Origin: Homalodisca vitripennis
Lineage: Eukaryota; Arthropoda; Insecta; Hemiptera; Cicadellidae
Assembly: GCF_021130785.1 (NCBI RefSeq)
Contig: NC_060215.1
Span: forward strand, 69,134,501 to 69,198,500
DNA length: 64,000 bases
Reading direction: 5' to 3'
Positions 39,298 through 54,599 of the stretch are shown one piece after another. The notes under the pieces were generated by a model that was not told where the DNA came from, did no database searches, and was given only the letters and a program-made list of their open reading frames with translations. Within the stretch, counting starts at the first letter, position 1; each line of letters opens with the position of its first letter. The position numbers were made by a program, and so were the translations under genes.

Positions 39298-41968
39298 TAT
39301 CTTTAATTACCCACATTCAGTTTTATATTAATATAAATATTGTTGTCATGATTTGTTGTTAGTAAATAATAAAAGTAAGAGTAATCTAACTGAGGGCCTC
39401 AAATTTCCAAAACATATTATAAGAACTAATTGATTAAAATTAATACCTGGAAAGTCTAAAAAACACTACATTACACACATATCTAATTACATTGAGCCCC
39501 AACCCCCCTTTTGCATGGTAATATTCCATATTTCACTCAACCCTATCCCCCCTTAACTCTTTGTATATCTTCCAGTAACTGCTGTGTAGCAGTATATCAT
39601 TTCAATGTGTCAGCTGATGTTGGTTGGTATAAATTAAAATGATGGTCTGGCCACGAACCATCTTCGTTGGAAATGTCCCAAGAAAGAGTAAAGACTACAG
39701 CAGATGTGAAATCTGCCACCCGTGGGTTAACGTAATAGTGCCGACCCCTACCCCTTAAATTATGACAGCTTTATCGCCCCCCCCTCAGTTACTCTTCATT
39801 GAAACAATAGTCAACAAGAAGATGAGTCGTGAAGCAGTAAAATCTGCAGCTACCTGAAACGTTCATGCTGTGACACACGAAAAAAACGGATATTATAGAT
39901 ATAATAAAAAAAGAACTATTAAACCTTTATAAAATAACAAAAATGACCAATACTTAAATGTAATTGATCAAAATGAGATTGTTGCTAGAAGATTGAATTG
40001 AATTACAACTGTCAGTAAAAGATTTTAGTGCTATCTACAAATCACCCAAAATTCCAATGATTGGCGACCGACAGGATTAGCAACATCAGTCAAGATCCTT
40101 ATACAAGTGTAATGTAATCACCGTAAAGATCGTTACACTGATTTAATAAAATTCCGAGATCTATAGGCGATTGCTTAGTGCATACGGAATTTTATCGTTA
40201 TGATGGCCACACTTCGAATGAACATGTCAAGCTTTATGAGATTTTTATCAAGCACGCATTCAAAGAGAAGCATTGGATCTCCTTGTATGATGATGCGAGG
40301 GATGTATATTTTAATATGTCATTTCCTTTTTTGCTGTAAATCAATTAAATTTTAGTTACGTAATTTTAAGAAATGTTGTAATCTTACCAAGATTACAATC
40401 TACATTCGTTCAGTTTGTTAAAGCCTTTAACAGATTTAAACTATACAGTATTTTTTACCTTTAACTCTGTCTCGTTAGATCTGAAATGGAAGCACAGCTT
40501 CATGCCCAAAACCAGGTCAAACTTCTTTAGTTGTAAAAGAAGATACTCATTTAGTTTCTCTATGAGCAAAGATGACTTGAACCACTGCCCGAAATTTACA
40601 TTTGTCACCAGATGAACAACATTAAATAGTTTGCTCTTGCAAACAAGTTTTTGCACGTCTAGGTTTTCAAGCCATCTCTAAATTGTCGCTCCAGTTCTTG
40701 TTGTAGACACTGCGGTAACAAGAAACGCCGCTCTCTCCTTCGTGATAGCGACAAAAATAAGCTGTATGACTCGGCCGTCAGTCCGGATGAAACTAACATG
40801 TATGTATCACGCAAAGTTGATTGTCTAGTCCTGATCAACTCGCCTTAACCAGTCTCATACAGGTTAAACCTCAATCCAACACTCATTACCGGTAACTATT
40901 TTGAGTGCGGCAGAATATTGTAAGATAGGTGGTATTATACTAGTATCAGTCCGGAGTTCCCGAAAACTGTTATACTGTTTGCTACTGACGCAGGTAGCCA
41001 AATACATTTTTATACAAATTATCAGTTTTATCTTTTGAACAGGGAAATCCTTAGACCTCATTGCTAAAATGTGTTTTATTTCATACAAAATCTCGGATAT
41101 TACAAGAACTGAAGTATCTGCCGGATTCGGTGACTATTTTTCGAATACCTTCGGATATATACGTTTCTACTCGACGTTTTGAGCAAGTTATTCTTATACT
41201 AACTTTGGCAGATCCTACATTTTGCCGTCCTCCAAGTTCATATGCGTCTTGAAACTAAGGCCTCTACAGACAGTGTTACGTCAATACCTAATCCCTCAAA
41301 GTTCAATCCACATAACTTTTCAGTACGGTAATGGATTTTTCGTTGGATGTTTTCATGTTTGTAATGCGCAAACAAAAACTTTTACTAAAACTCAAAATAA
41401 TTTATCGGTTCCTACTTTTAGTACTGATTTACTTATTTTTGAATTTTTAAAATCCACCATGTTAACACTTTTAACCTTTGGATAATAATTTTCAAGCTTG
41501 TGAGAAACACTTTTAGACTACAATAAATGTATAATAATTGTATAACGAAACGGGTCGCTCCATAGCGAACCTATACTAAACATAGCTTCTTGATTCTAGT
41601 AAACACAGATATTGCATTATTTAAGAGAAGCGAAAAGCGTTACATCTAGTATGATAAATTTAGTAACTTCAGGAACGTTTTTCTTAGAAATTATAAGAAC
41701 TACAGTCTTGAAACATTTAAAATATATGCAATATTTAGCAAATACATACAATTTATAATTTGTCCAAAATTATAATTTTTCTTACCATAAAATCGTTCTT
41801 TGGTACGACTTTTGTTTTTGTTTACATTTTTTTACTTAGGCACTAAAGTATGCATAAACGAATATAAATTAGGTGTAAGAAACATTTCAACTTTATATTT
41901 TTAGTATTTTTTTTAGAAAAGGTACGTTAAAAACTATAGAATGTGTCACTTTTATAGTTATAAATTAA
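39298..41968. other. Intergenic DNA, no gene seen
   Basis: Only short unrelated frames. No promoter, splice-flanked patch or mobile element is recognised. Confidence 0.5.
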
Positions 41969-42097
41969 TCAGGCCATTTCTACACCGTATCCAATACCAT
42001 AAGCCAACGGTTCCTTCTCCTCCTGGGCAAGTTTCTTCTTGTTTCCAACAATCCTATTCTTTGTGGTCCTGTTTTGTGCTGCTTCTTGTGTGCTTTG
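41969..42097 (-). CDS. Weak candidate terminal coding exon
   Basis: A minus-strand stretch open for 42 codons between TAA (42098-42100) and the stop TGA at 41971-41969. It reads …RIVGNKKKLAQEEKEP, then LAYGIGYGVEMA and stop. Codon choice (AAG, GAG, GCC, CAG) and local GC content differ from the flanking AT-rich DNA and look coding. Several AG dinucleotides at 42050-42090 could be acceptors. There is no clear poly(A) signal just downstream and I do not recognise the protein. It may be the last exon of a minus-strand gene whose other exons lie to the right, or a pseudogene scrap. Confidence 0.25.
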   Translation of the reverse strand, partial: QSTQEAAQNRTTKNRIVGNKKKLAQEEKEPLAYGIGYGVEMA

Positions 42098-42100
42098 TTA

Positions 42101-45100
42101 TCCGAGCTGCATTTATCTAGTGAATCACGTTTATTTACAGTACTACTAACTTTATGTCCATCATAATTGTAAATTGTATCACACTATAACATTCATCATT
42201 GAAACCCAAAACTGAGTAAAAACACAAGTTAACATGTATTCAGTATTACAAAAACATTGTTTGGAATTTTTATCCAATATAATTACAATATTTTTATTGG
42301 AGTTCTCTGAGGCAATTTTTCAAGAGATTTTGGTCAGCTAGGTCTTGGTAATACTCGTATATTGTGGTGGCAACTATTGATTCAAGTACATTCAAAAAAC
42401 TAAAATGACTATTCGACCATTTAAAAAGGCGTATTGTGTGAACTACAAGTCGAAAAAAATACTCTAAATGTAAAAAAAACATGTGTCACTTGACATGGTT
42501 TGACTTTTTTACCTCACTTAAAAACACTTTTTCAGAAAACCTTCTATATTTCTTTCTTCAAAATCCTTCAGAAAGTAAAACAAAATTGTAGTGTTATACA
42601 TATTTTTTTGCATTTCTACTTCCCTTATGACTCGTTAATAAGATTCAACATAAACTTGAGCTGAATGTTTGTAATCTTTAATAGTATCGGAAGCATACGA
42701 CCAGTCTTCTTTTGTATGAGCAGTGTATGACCAGTATAACACTGTGTTCTCGGTTTGCATTAATATTTGAGTATTGTTAAATCGTTATTTCTCTATAGGA
42801 GAAGTTTAAGATTTTGAGTCATATAACGTTATAATTTGTTCTTAGCTCTTAAGACCAACTATACAACTTCGGTTATTACAGTCATTTCTAATATACTATA
42901 TATTGTCACACTTTCTACACGTCCACCTAAACCCGATAACCGCCATTGCCTTGACACGCAGGTAAGAGTAGGCTTGACACGATTGAGGGCTCAACCTTTC
43001 ATAGCAAATATTCCATGAACAGAGAATACGAGTATCTTGCGGCCGGTCCCAAGAGGCGCGCCTGTGGCGACTTCCAGGTTCTCCGTGGGCATATAAATAA
43101 ATTCTTTTTGGTGAAATGAGCTGTAGATGCTGTACGGCGCTTATTCTATGTGCGAATATGGCAAAGGTATCGGTATTGTGCATATTAACGTCCTCCCTAT
43201 CTTTCCTGTTCCAATACATTTCAACCCTCTTTTCGTTTGCTTCTTTAAGTACTTTGGAAATTTAAAAAAGTGCTGCACGTTTACGTCCTTCTTCTTTGAT
43301 CGACGAAGAAACTGCAACAATTACGCTGTTTTAAACCCTCGATCGTTCTAAAGTAATTGATACTGTAACCTAAGCGATAAATATGTGGTTAAATCATCCT
43401 GTCCTAGACATTGGGAGTAAGCATGAAAACGTACGTATAACTTTAATTACAAACATCAGATCTGTAATATTGGCTGTTGCATACAATTTCACAATAGGCT
43501 ATACTGTTCCATGAGTATTACATCAGAACTATCAACATGCACTCAACCGTGATAACGACAAGACAGACAGTAGCAATCAGTCCTGCGTCACACGGCGGGT
43601 ACGCTTTAGACGAAATGTTTATGAAGGAAATGAAAATTACTTTATTAAGAGGCGAATTCCCCTCCACCACTTAGCCACATTTTGAGTTATGATACATCAA
43701 TCCTTTAAATACATTGCTGGATTCATAATTTAGAATTCTAGGTTTCAACTTCTCTTTTCCATCCTAAACAGGTAAACTGTTATGTATATGGTTATATACA
43801 TATTATATGCTGATACGTGAATAGTATAGCCTTCTGTCTGTCTTCACTTCAGTTCAAATGCGAGTATTCTTAATGCATTGAACACCTGTGCACATTTTGT
43901 TGATCAATCTTGATATTTTAGAAATAGCTTTCTTAGGTTCAAAACTTCATAAGATAATTGAAATTATTAACGGTTTATTTATAATTTCATAGAGGGAACG
44001 TTGTGTGTTTGGGGGGGGGGGCTGCATGGTTCTGGAGTTCAGACGGTAAATGAATAATTATACATTTTATCCTAGTCGGCGCTAAAATAGGCTATATACG
44101 TACAACCACATTCCATTGTCATAATGGACTTACATTCCCCTCCCCCACGTCTAACACTACACCATCAACACGTCAGTGTTTTGTTGGAGACCAGTTTACT
44201 CTATCTGATACGAGATTTTAATTTATGGAAATCTTCATCCCTTGCGCTCGCGGGTCCGTAAAAGGTTTTTTACCTACAGCCCATTTGTTCCCGAACTCGT
44301 TTATTTTTCTTGTAACCCTCTTAGAAGGATATATTACTGGACCTTCTGACGACAGATAGGGAGTTCATTCACCTCACCTCGTACGATGAATTAAAGAGGG
44401 GCCACGGGTATTTTCCATATAAGTGACAGGTTTCTATCAAAACCATGATCTCTCCTAATAACCCAAACACTGATTCACATTTTTAAACGAGAATTAAGAT
44501 GGAAAAGTGAGTTAAATTACTATATTTTAATTAGATACATAATGCCAATCTTCTAGAAATGAGGTAATAATAACCACTTTAGCAAAATACACTTAACATT
44601 ATTTATTGTTTGACTTAACTGACTAGTAACAATGGGAATTATAGGGAAACTACTCTACAACGACCGAGCACAAGACAACCCATAGTTGTTCTATGCACCT
44701 ACGTTTGAAGGGGAAATTGACTTAAGCGTATGTTTTAGATTTAATTAGATATTAAAAACCTGAATTTATGTTCAAGTTTGTTTTATATTATTTTAAATTA
44801 AACACTCAGTTATTTTTTAAACAATATCATACTTTGTGCAGATGATCAACAGTCTTCACTACTTTCCTCTTTTGAATCATAATTATACCAGAAGCATAAG
44901 AAATATATTATCCCCATCAATTTGAAAACTCACTCTACAAAAATGTATCTTTTGTGGTTTTAAATTCTTAACGTGTTTAAAAATTACATTAGAAATATCA
45001 GTACTTTTAATATATTATATGTAAATGAAGTGAAGGAGTGCTTAACTAGAAAAGTGTTCTAGAGAAGGTGTTCGTACGTCTTTTTAGATAATATATAGCA

Positions 45101-45395
45101 TCTTACTAGCATATCATTCATTCTCATGTGTACAACTATGATTTAAACTGGTATCATATCATTATGTGTGGTGCTACTATGATTTTGACTACAACTATTA
45201 TCAACGTCAATTCTCGGTTTTTATGTGTTTTGCTGTGTGTGAAAATGTTTATAAATCATTTTGTGCGAATAAATGATTGATTGACTAAATAAATGAACAT
45301 CGTCGATGGGAAATTTTTGATATTAGACGTGAAACTTATTTCTTTTGGTCATTAAGCACAGATGACTCGGTGAGGATTGACACGTGTGGTGTCAC
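42101..45395. other. AT-rich DNA, no supportable gene
   Basis: At 42961 ACACGCAG/GTAAGAG is a strong plus-strand donor at the end of a short open stretch (42836-42960), but no start site or acceptor defines an exon. There is an 11-base G run at 44011-44021. The stretch 45230-45295 ends in AATAAATGATTGATTGAC, resembling a LINE 3' tail, without homologous coding upstream. Confidence 0.4.
44011..44021. repeat. Poly(G) run of 11
   Basis: An uninterrupted G homopolymer in AT-rich DNA. It is prone to sequencing-length error. Confidence 0.9.
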
Positions 45396-45945
45396 AATAG
45401 AAATAATGGTATCAATTTACAATAACGTGACCATGGAAAGGTATGTTCATTTTTTTCCCCTGAAAACTACAATTTTTCCTGAAAACAATAGTGAAGAAAA
45501 AATTCGTCGGCAACGAAAATCAAAGGAGTTACGATTTTTTGAAATCCTCTGAAAACTCTGTTTTTGACAGTACATCTGGCAATTTTACTGAAATCTAGTA
45601 CGTTAATCCTGTCAACGATGCCTGCCCGCTGCGCAGTGCTTGCTCTTTTAGAAAAAAAATTAACTCGAGCTTGCAAAAGTCGAATCCCAGATCACGTGAT
45701 GCCCCTGATCCTTAACCCTCCAAGTGTTGTTCGACAAAATTTTGTCGGTTATTTTCCATCCTTAACGCAATAATGCCAGAAAGGCATCAATATAATACAA
45801 TAATATACTTTCCCCCCAGTTTATATGCATCTTGATAATAATACTTGGCTATAAATGCCCAACCCATGAAAAAAAGTCCATTTTTCATGGTCACGGTATT
45901 GTAAATAAATACCGAAATAATTATTACATTCTCCGAGAGGCCACG
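45396..45945. repeat. Imperfect inverted repeat of about 60 bp arms
   Basis: The arm 45400-45462 (GGTATCAATTTACAATAACG then TGACCATGGAAAG) is reverse-complementary to 45878-45940, which on the minus strand reads TATTTACAATACCGTGACC. Translated in parallel, the arms give VSIYNNVTMERY (plus) and VFIYNTVTMKNG (minus). The similarity at protein level suggests either diverged TIRs of an unidentified element or an inverted duplication of a small coding piece. Confidence 0.6.
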
Positions 45946-47619
45946 ATCGTTATTTATTTCGGGACACTCCACTTGCCAGGTTTGATTAGTTTACGTAACT
46001 ATTTTGATGCTATCTAGGCCTCTTGTTTAATAACGTACTGAAACTAAACCCAAATGCTCGACACACACTGCCCATACTCCTGTTGCCCAGAAACCCCTTG
46101 ATCTCCCTTTTAACCCATCATAATTAATTTGTGAGTAGTATTCACGACGATATTATTGTCCAAGCTAATAAATTTAAATAATTACTTAGTCTCGAGTAAT
46201 ACCCATCCAGCGCTACAAGAGTTGGATAGCGTGTACGACCGGAACTATTTTAAATATTTACTATTCTCATGGAATAATAACACATTTATTTTCTATTTCC
46301 ATGTCATCAAAGAAAGCTATTGGCTTCTAAAGATCTTTGACTAAACATTAGACTGCTACACGTTCGTTCTAACAAAAATTGGTCCACCGAAAACGGACTG
46401 ATTACAACCAGTCTTGATCTTCGGTCAAAGGTCGGCCGATTGTACGTTTCACATTGACCTACCCGAACTCATTAGTGGTCACACGCCACATTACCAAGCA
46501 CCGGGCCTCGCTTGCAAATAAAATACACTCGGTAGCTTGCTTTATTATGACTTATACTCTAGAGTTTTATTTGTGTTTACAGTGTCTTAATTAAGTAATT
46601 ATTAGATGTTTTATTGTAAGTATTATAAAAGATTCTAAAACGCTTTTCTGTCAAATGTAAATGGGAAATTAAATTCTAAACTAAATCAAGGATTAAATTT
46701 AATCGTTTTGGGTGTGTTTATTCTGTGATGTATCCAAATTTATCCAAATTGCACAGCCATATTTTGTATACGTCTGCCATAATATCGTGTCTGCAGGCTG
46801 ATCCTGTATGTAGTGATTTCTTTCGATCCGTCGAATTGGAATCCGATTTCAGAACTGCCCCACCGGATCTATCCTTAAAAACTAAAAGAAAAAACATAAA
46901 ATTTTAAAGGTTTAACCTTTTGAGTTTTACGAGACTCGATGGATAATTTTGTCTCCACCGCATAGAGCAGTGTTTTAGATTAAAACGTGGTAATAATAAG
47001 AAAAAAAAAACCATTACTTAGATATGTTTAAACGTATATTTGTTAGTATCTAAAGATACTGTACTTGATCGTCACTTCCTGACATTTAAACCGCTCGCTG
47101 TAACACACATTGCGCTTATAAGTTCGTGGTCTTCTATTTTATTCAAAACAATTTAGTGCTTAATATTTAAAGTATGCTTACAGTGCCAAGCATTTACCTA
47201 GATTTTCGCTTGAGAGGATTAATCTTAAGCATTATAATTACGTATTCAAGACGACTTTTTTTACTTTCATCATTAAAAGCAATATTAATATCCTTATACC
47301 CAAATATTATTCATTAAAGGTCAAGGACTTGTTGCTGGCCGGTCTGTGGGGGTGACGGGTGGCGGTGCTCGTGGCGTGCTTGTGGTCGGGCTGTGTTTGA
47401 GAGAATGAATGTAGTAATAACGAGAAATTCTTTAAAAAGTAATCTGTTAATTTAAGTTTTAATTTAACTTTGTTTGAATTTTTCTACATATTAAGCTGAT
47501 AAATTTTATTTTTATTTTTAATTATTAAATAGTATGTATATATTTTGGTTAATTTTTAAGCATTTATTTTAATTTAAAATTTGTTATCAGTTAAGATCAT
47601 TCACTGTACATATATCTGT
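45946..47619. other. AT-rich intergenic DNA, no gene seen
   Basis: Chance frames under 65 codons. A G-rich stretch at 47330-47400 (GTGACGGGTGGCGGTGCTCG) may be the start of the LINE 3' region that ends at 47710. Confidence 0.4.
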
Positions 47620-47710
47620 ATATTATGTGAGGTTGAGTGGTAGAGATGGCTAAATAGCCCTAACTCCGCCTCTTAAATAAAGGCATATTTCATTTCATTT
47701 CATTTCATTT
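47620..47710 (+). mobile_element. LINE- or SINE-like 3' tail ending in (ATTTC)n
   Basis: GGTTGAGTGGTAGAGATGGC then CTAAATAGCCCTAACTCCGC leads into AAATAAAGGC and five ATTTC units (47688-47710). A compact 3' end with AATAAA and a short tandem tail instead of poly(A) is typical of CR1-, RTE- and jockey-like retroposons. There is no coding part, so this is a heavily 5'-truncated insertion. Confidence 0.5.
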
Positions 47711-47941
47711 AATTAAATATATTATTATTATAATACATATACTATTCAATATTAATATTTAAATATATTATTTAAATACAAAATATTTGTTTCCTGTACA
47801 GAGGAATTTATACTCATGGGGAATAGTGTTCTGTCTTATCATCTTATCAGTGGTATCGTATTCCGCAACGTACGAGAGAGGACAGGCTATAAAATCCCCT
47901 GCATCTGTTCTCTTCTATCCATACTTCAAAAAATCCTCCTC

Positions 47942-47944
<3 letters not shown>

Positions 47945-47994
<50 letters not shown>
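47945..47994. repeat. (TA)n microsatellite
   Basis: About 25 uninterrupted TA units. Confidence 0.97.
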
Positions 47995-47997
<3 letters not shown>

Positions 47998-50169
47998 GTA
48001 TATAGTAAGTTTAAGAGCTACGAAAAAATATACCACAAGAATTGTTAAAATTACGGTTTTTATCACATTCTACATGTAATTTTAAATCCTCACCAAACTA
48101 TTAAAGTTGAAACTTGAACACGTAACCTTGGGTTTCAGTTGGCCTAATTAATATAAAACCATTGTGAGGATGGTTTTTTGGTCTCTAACAAGTAAATGAA
48201 AGTTAATAGAATAGTTACGTAAGTATTAATTTAAAAAGTCTAAATACAAGAAAAATATGAAAACTCCTTATGTTTTTTTCACATCTGGAAGACAAAAGTT
48301 TTAACGGTTTTGCTCAATCATGTTACTGTTGTGAGGGAATGACCGAATTGATTGAATACTATCTAAACGAGTGTATAAATAATCGGTAGTAATGCAAATC
48401 CTTATCTTTCTTATGATCTGAATTTCCGCGTGCAATTTGATTCCTTCAATAGACGTCTTGTGTCCGAAAAACTCGAATTCTCCATATACTTGACCCTGAC
48501 TGGCCATAAATGCTAAAAAGGTTATTTTTACAAGTCCATGACTGTTGGACAAGACCAGTCATTAATTCACTTTTGAGTGGTCAACCTTGGATTTTATTCT
48601 GTTCTTATTTTAGTCCACTTTCTGGCTTTTGTGTCTTTGTTATTTTATAAAATCTGATAATGGTGACAACCTTAAATTCTGTAACCATGTTATTTTATCG
48701 TTTCTGTCGGTAGCTACTCGGAAATTATATTTCATCAGAACTAGGCAACAAATACAGAATTGGTTCTTTTTGCCAGAGAATTAAATTCCAAGATCCATCA
48801 CAAAAATCGCCATTTTAAAATTCCATCAGGAGCATGCTGCGGTATGACGATAGTACCAATACACCATTTATAGCTCCGACGACATGGTCCATTTAGGAAT
48901 AGAAGAACTTAACATGAAACACCCGATCTGTCAGTTGTCATTCTAAAGATATCTTCATACGATAGAGTTTTGTTGCACTTAGTTTAAACGTAGGAAAAAT
49001 TGAAATTGCAATTGAATTTGCGGTACGCTTCTAAATTTATAAGCATACTAGCTGAAAGTACCCGATGTTTCGCTACGGTATAATAGCGCACAAGTTGCGT
49101 GTATGGCGACAGCTTTTGGTTTGAGGAGATTAAATAATACTTTTACTCACACCTGCAGGAACATATTATAGCTTCTGATAGTAAACAAAAACACGGTCTT
49201 TCATAAAACCTCCTGATAAACAATGTTTCTTGTTTCCCTCAAGGGATATCAATGTAGTGCAATACTAGTCATCAATAGATGACTGTCAGGAGACTTCGCA
49301 CATCAACAGGCCCCATACAATTAGGACAATGTACAGACAGTCAGTCCTTAATTCCACTCTTGCTACTTTTAAAGACTGACTTAGGCTTTGTTCGTTGTAA
49401 TGGCCTAATATGCCTTATTTGGAAACTGCAGCCGTTTAAACTGAAAGTGGTAGTCGGATGGAGTCAAGTGGATTCTAGGTAGAAGAACTGTTTCTCTCGA
49501 ACCACAGCTTGTGAAGTTGGTTAGTTCAATGACGTTTCTGTGAAAAGCTTTAACCTGCAGCCGTGTGCCATACCAAAGTTATGGAGGAATCACACTAGGC
49601 ACAAAAATATATGTGTACACTTTAATCTGAGGGTACGAAGTGGAACCACATGGATCTAAAGATGTATAGAGAAACTGTACAATTTACAGGCAGGGTAGTG
49701 AACAGATTGATATTTCACTATCTCGGTAGAAAGGTATGCCAATCAATAATCTATTTGTGTTCGCCGCCATTTCAGTTTTGTCAGAATAGCTATTTCCTTC
49801 AGTCGCTCAAGATTATCTTCACGTAACGTGCTGAAATTGGGATAAATATTGCATTTAAATCGTTTAGATGCTACACGACTGTACATATATTGTGTAGAAT
49901 TTATACGCTCCCATCTACAATTATAAGAAGTAAGTTTAAAAGCCTCTACCCCAAGTTCACATTTGAGTTGAATCCACATGTTGACCTGCAGGAATCAGAC
50001 TCAAACTTTTAGTCCAAAGCTAGGATGACTTAAATTTACAGAGAATAACAAAATTACACTCTGAATAAAACAGTATAACCGACGAAGCTTAAGTAAAACA
50101 TTTTCTTTCGACTTAATTTAGTACAATGAAATTAAACAGTGCGATGCCGTACTTGTCTATTTGGAACAT
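47995..50169. other. Intergenic DNA, no gene seen
   Basis: Chance frames up to 83 codons without domains. The stretch at 49045-49115 (GAAAGTACCCGATGTTTCGC) resembles the start of a dispersed insect repeat, but no second copy lies in the window to confirm it. Confidence 0.4.
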
Positions 50170-50615
50170 ACAGTGTGTCTACAAAGATCATGTCACACTT
50201 TTAATTGTTTATAGCTACTCTATTATTTAATCACATGACTATGAATCATATGTTAGTTAAAACAGCTGATTATAAAGTTTTATTTTCATTACTTGAGCTA
50301 AACTCTTTACGAAAACATCATCAGTCATAATGACAACTTTGTAAAGAAAAGTTCAATGTGTTTTGTGGCTAGCAAAGTTTAATTCTATAATTTCAGAACA
50401 ACCTTAGGATCATCGAGTGTTTCATGAAAATCCCACTGACAGACGTATTTATCGATGGGATAAGAGGTTTAAGAAAGGACAAAAAGCGGACTAGTAGGAA
50501 ATCTTAAATAGGAGCATAGGTCAACACGCACATCATTTTAAAGGGCTCATCTAGCAGAGTTTAATGCCGCAAACCGCACTCAAAAAGATTGATCCCGTAC
50601 AAAATGGCGGCTGTT
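50170..50615 (+). mobile_element. Fragment of a third DD41D-like element (left TIR region)
   Basis: It begins at TA then CAGTGTGTCTACAAAG (50170), a mariner-type terminus. The inner part at 50490-50600 aligns with the inner TIR of copy 1. AAATCTTAAATAGGAGCATAGG matches AAATCTTAAAATGTAAGCATAGG, and ATTTTAAAGGGCTC plus GCAAACCGCACTCAAAAAG match the conserved CAAACCGCA block of both other elements. The sequence then runs into the GT/GCGT array, and no transposase or certain right end is seen. Confidence 0.5.
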
Positions 50616-50619
50616 CAAA

Positions 50620-53086
<2,467 letters not shown>

Positions 53087-54599
53087 TCCCATATTTAAGA
53101 TCGTTCGCTTCGACGTCTGCAGAGCGAATCATGATGGAGCTCAAATAAATTGATGTAAAACCTTTAAAAGACTCTTTAATGCTATGTTAATCTCGTTCTT
53201 GGGGTGTATATACTTTTGTAGATACAAAACATACTATTTGCCAAAACAGCTGACGCCTCTCAACTGATAACAATGTTTGTTGCTCCCGGCTTGTGTAAGC
53301 ATGCATTTAAAATTGTCGTGCTCGCTTTCGTTAAAAAGATATGTTATATAAATGCAAATAGTTGGTATCTTGTAAGTGTTTTTTATAACTATACTGGTAT
53401 TTTTGTCATTGGACTTTAAACATTTGTCAATCTTGAAGCAAATAACACATTTATTTTAGTTTCCCTCTTATTTGTTTAAACCTATGTGCCAGTTTTTTAT
53501 CTGTAGCTTCACTAGATCCACTTTTATTAAAAAATACAAAATGGCAGCTAGCGGCTAAATGACATATATCTCTACCTAAGTTTACAGAATATTATTTGTT
53601 TGAAATCACTAGTACTGTCAGCCACATAAGTTTTGATACCCTTTTTTGACATCCTCTATATAGAAGACAATTAAATGGTTTCAATATACTTTAGTTTTAT
53701 CCAAAAGAAAGAAATAACCTGATGCCTGATTGGTTTAATAATAAATTATTGTAATTAAATTGATTTATTACGGTAGTTATCATTCGTAGATTTACACAAC
53801 TGTACTACCTTCTAAGGTTTACATGATAACTACACGAGTTATGATATTTGTTGGATTGAAACAAGTAATATGTCTTCTGTGACGAATTCGATACGACATA
53901 AATTATTAGATTAATTGTTAATTTTATTGAATGGATATTTTTACTTAATGGTTTTTAATTAAATATTACTTCAGTGAATTACCGTACACCACATTAAATG
54001 GTTGTTTGTTGTAGGTACTATTTTTGTACTTGATCTGAACTCGGTCTAAATCAATTGAAATTCATATTCTGCGAATATTCTCATTAATTGTTTTGATACA
54101 ACTAGTTTTTTTGTGAAACCGGACAGAGGGCACGCAGTTACTGTTCAAGCGACCCAGATGCGAGCTAGTCTTGACTAAACATGTGCCTAACCGCATCTCC
54201 TAGATGGGAGGAGCTGGAAACTACGCTGAGCGTAGTAATAGATTAATCTGATTGAACGTGGTTTGGTTTTAAGTTAATCATCAGAGAAAAAGTTGATGCG
54301 CAATGTTGAGCCAAGGCGGTGTTGACTTATCCACAAGACTTTCTTTTATAATTCGGTTCTGTTGATCGTGGATGAGTTCATTAACGATCTAGATACAGCC
54401 TTAATCTTTGATTCGAATCCCTCCACTGAGCCCTTCACCCCGAATTTACTTTTACCTTACTTCCATTATCATCTTCCTAACGAAATCAAATACTCTAAAT
54501 GATATAGTGTTTAATTCTAAGTTTGGTCTAGGTATCAATTAGTAAAGAGCACATGCCGATGACGTAAATTAAGAAATTAGTTCGCTGGGAAATGCTAAG
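53087..54599. other. AT-rich DNA right of the giant array, no gene seen
   Basis: At 53530, ATACAAAATGGCAGCTAGCG resembles the GTACAAAATGGCGGCTG just before the array (direct orientation). At 53634-53660 TTTTGATACCCTTTTTTGAC then ATCCTCTATATAG reads, reversed, like a mariner-type end. These may be the far part of the element begun at 50170, with the array grown inside it; this is weak. Confidence 0.35.

Noticed and set aside
54411..54421. TTCGAATCCC, B-box-like string, and a similar GTTCGAACC at 32630
   Set aside because: No A box, acceptor stem or cloverleaf could be built around either, so no tRNA or SINE head is called.
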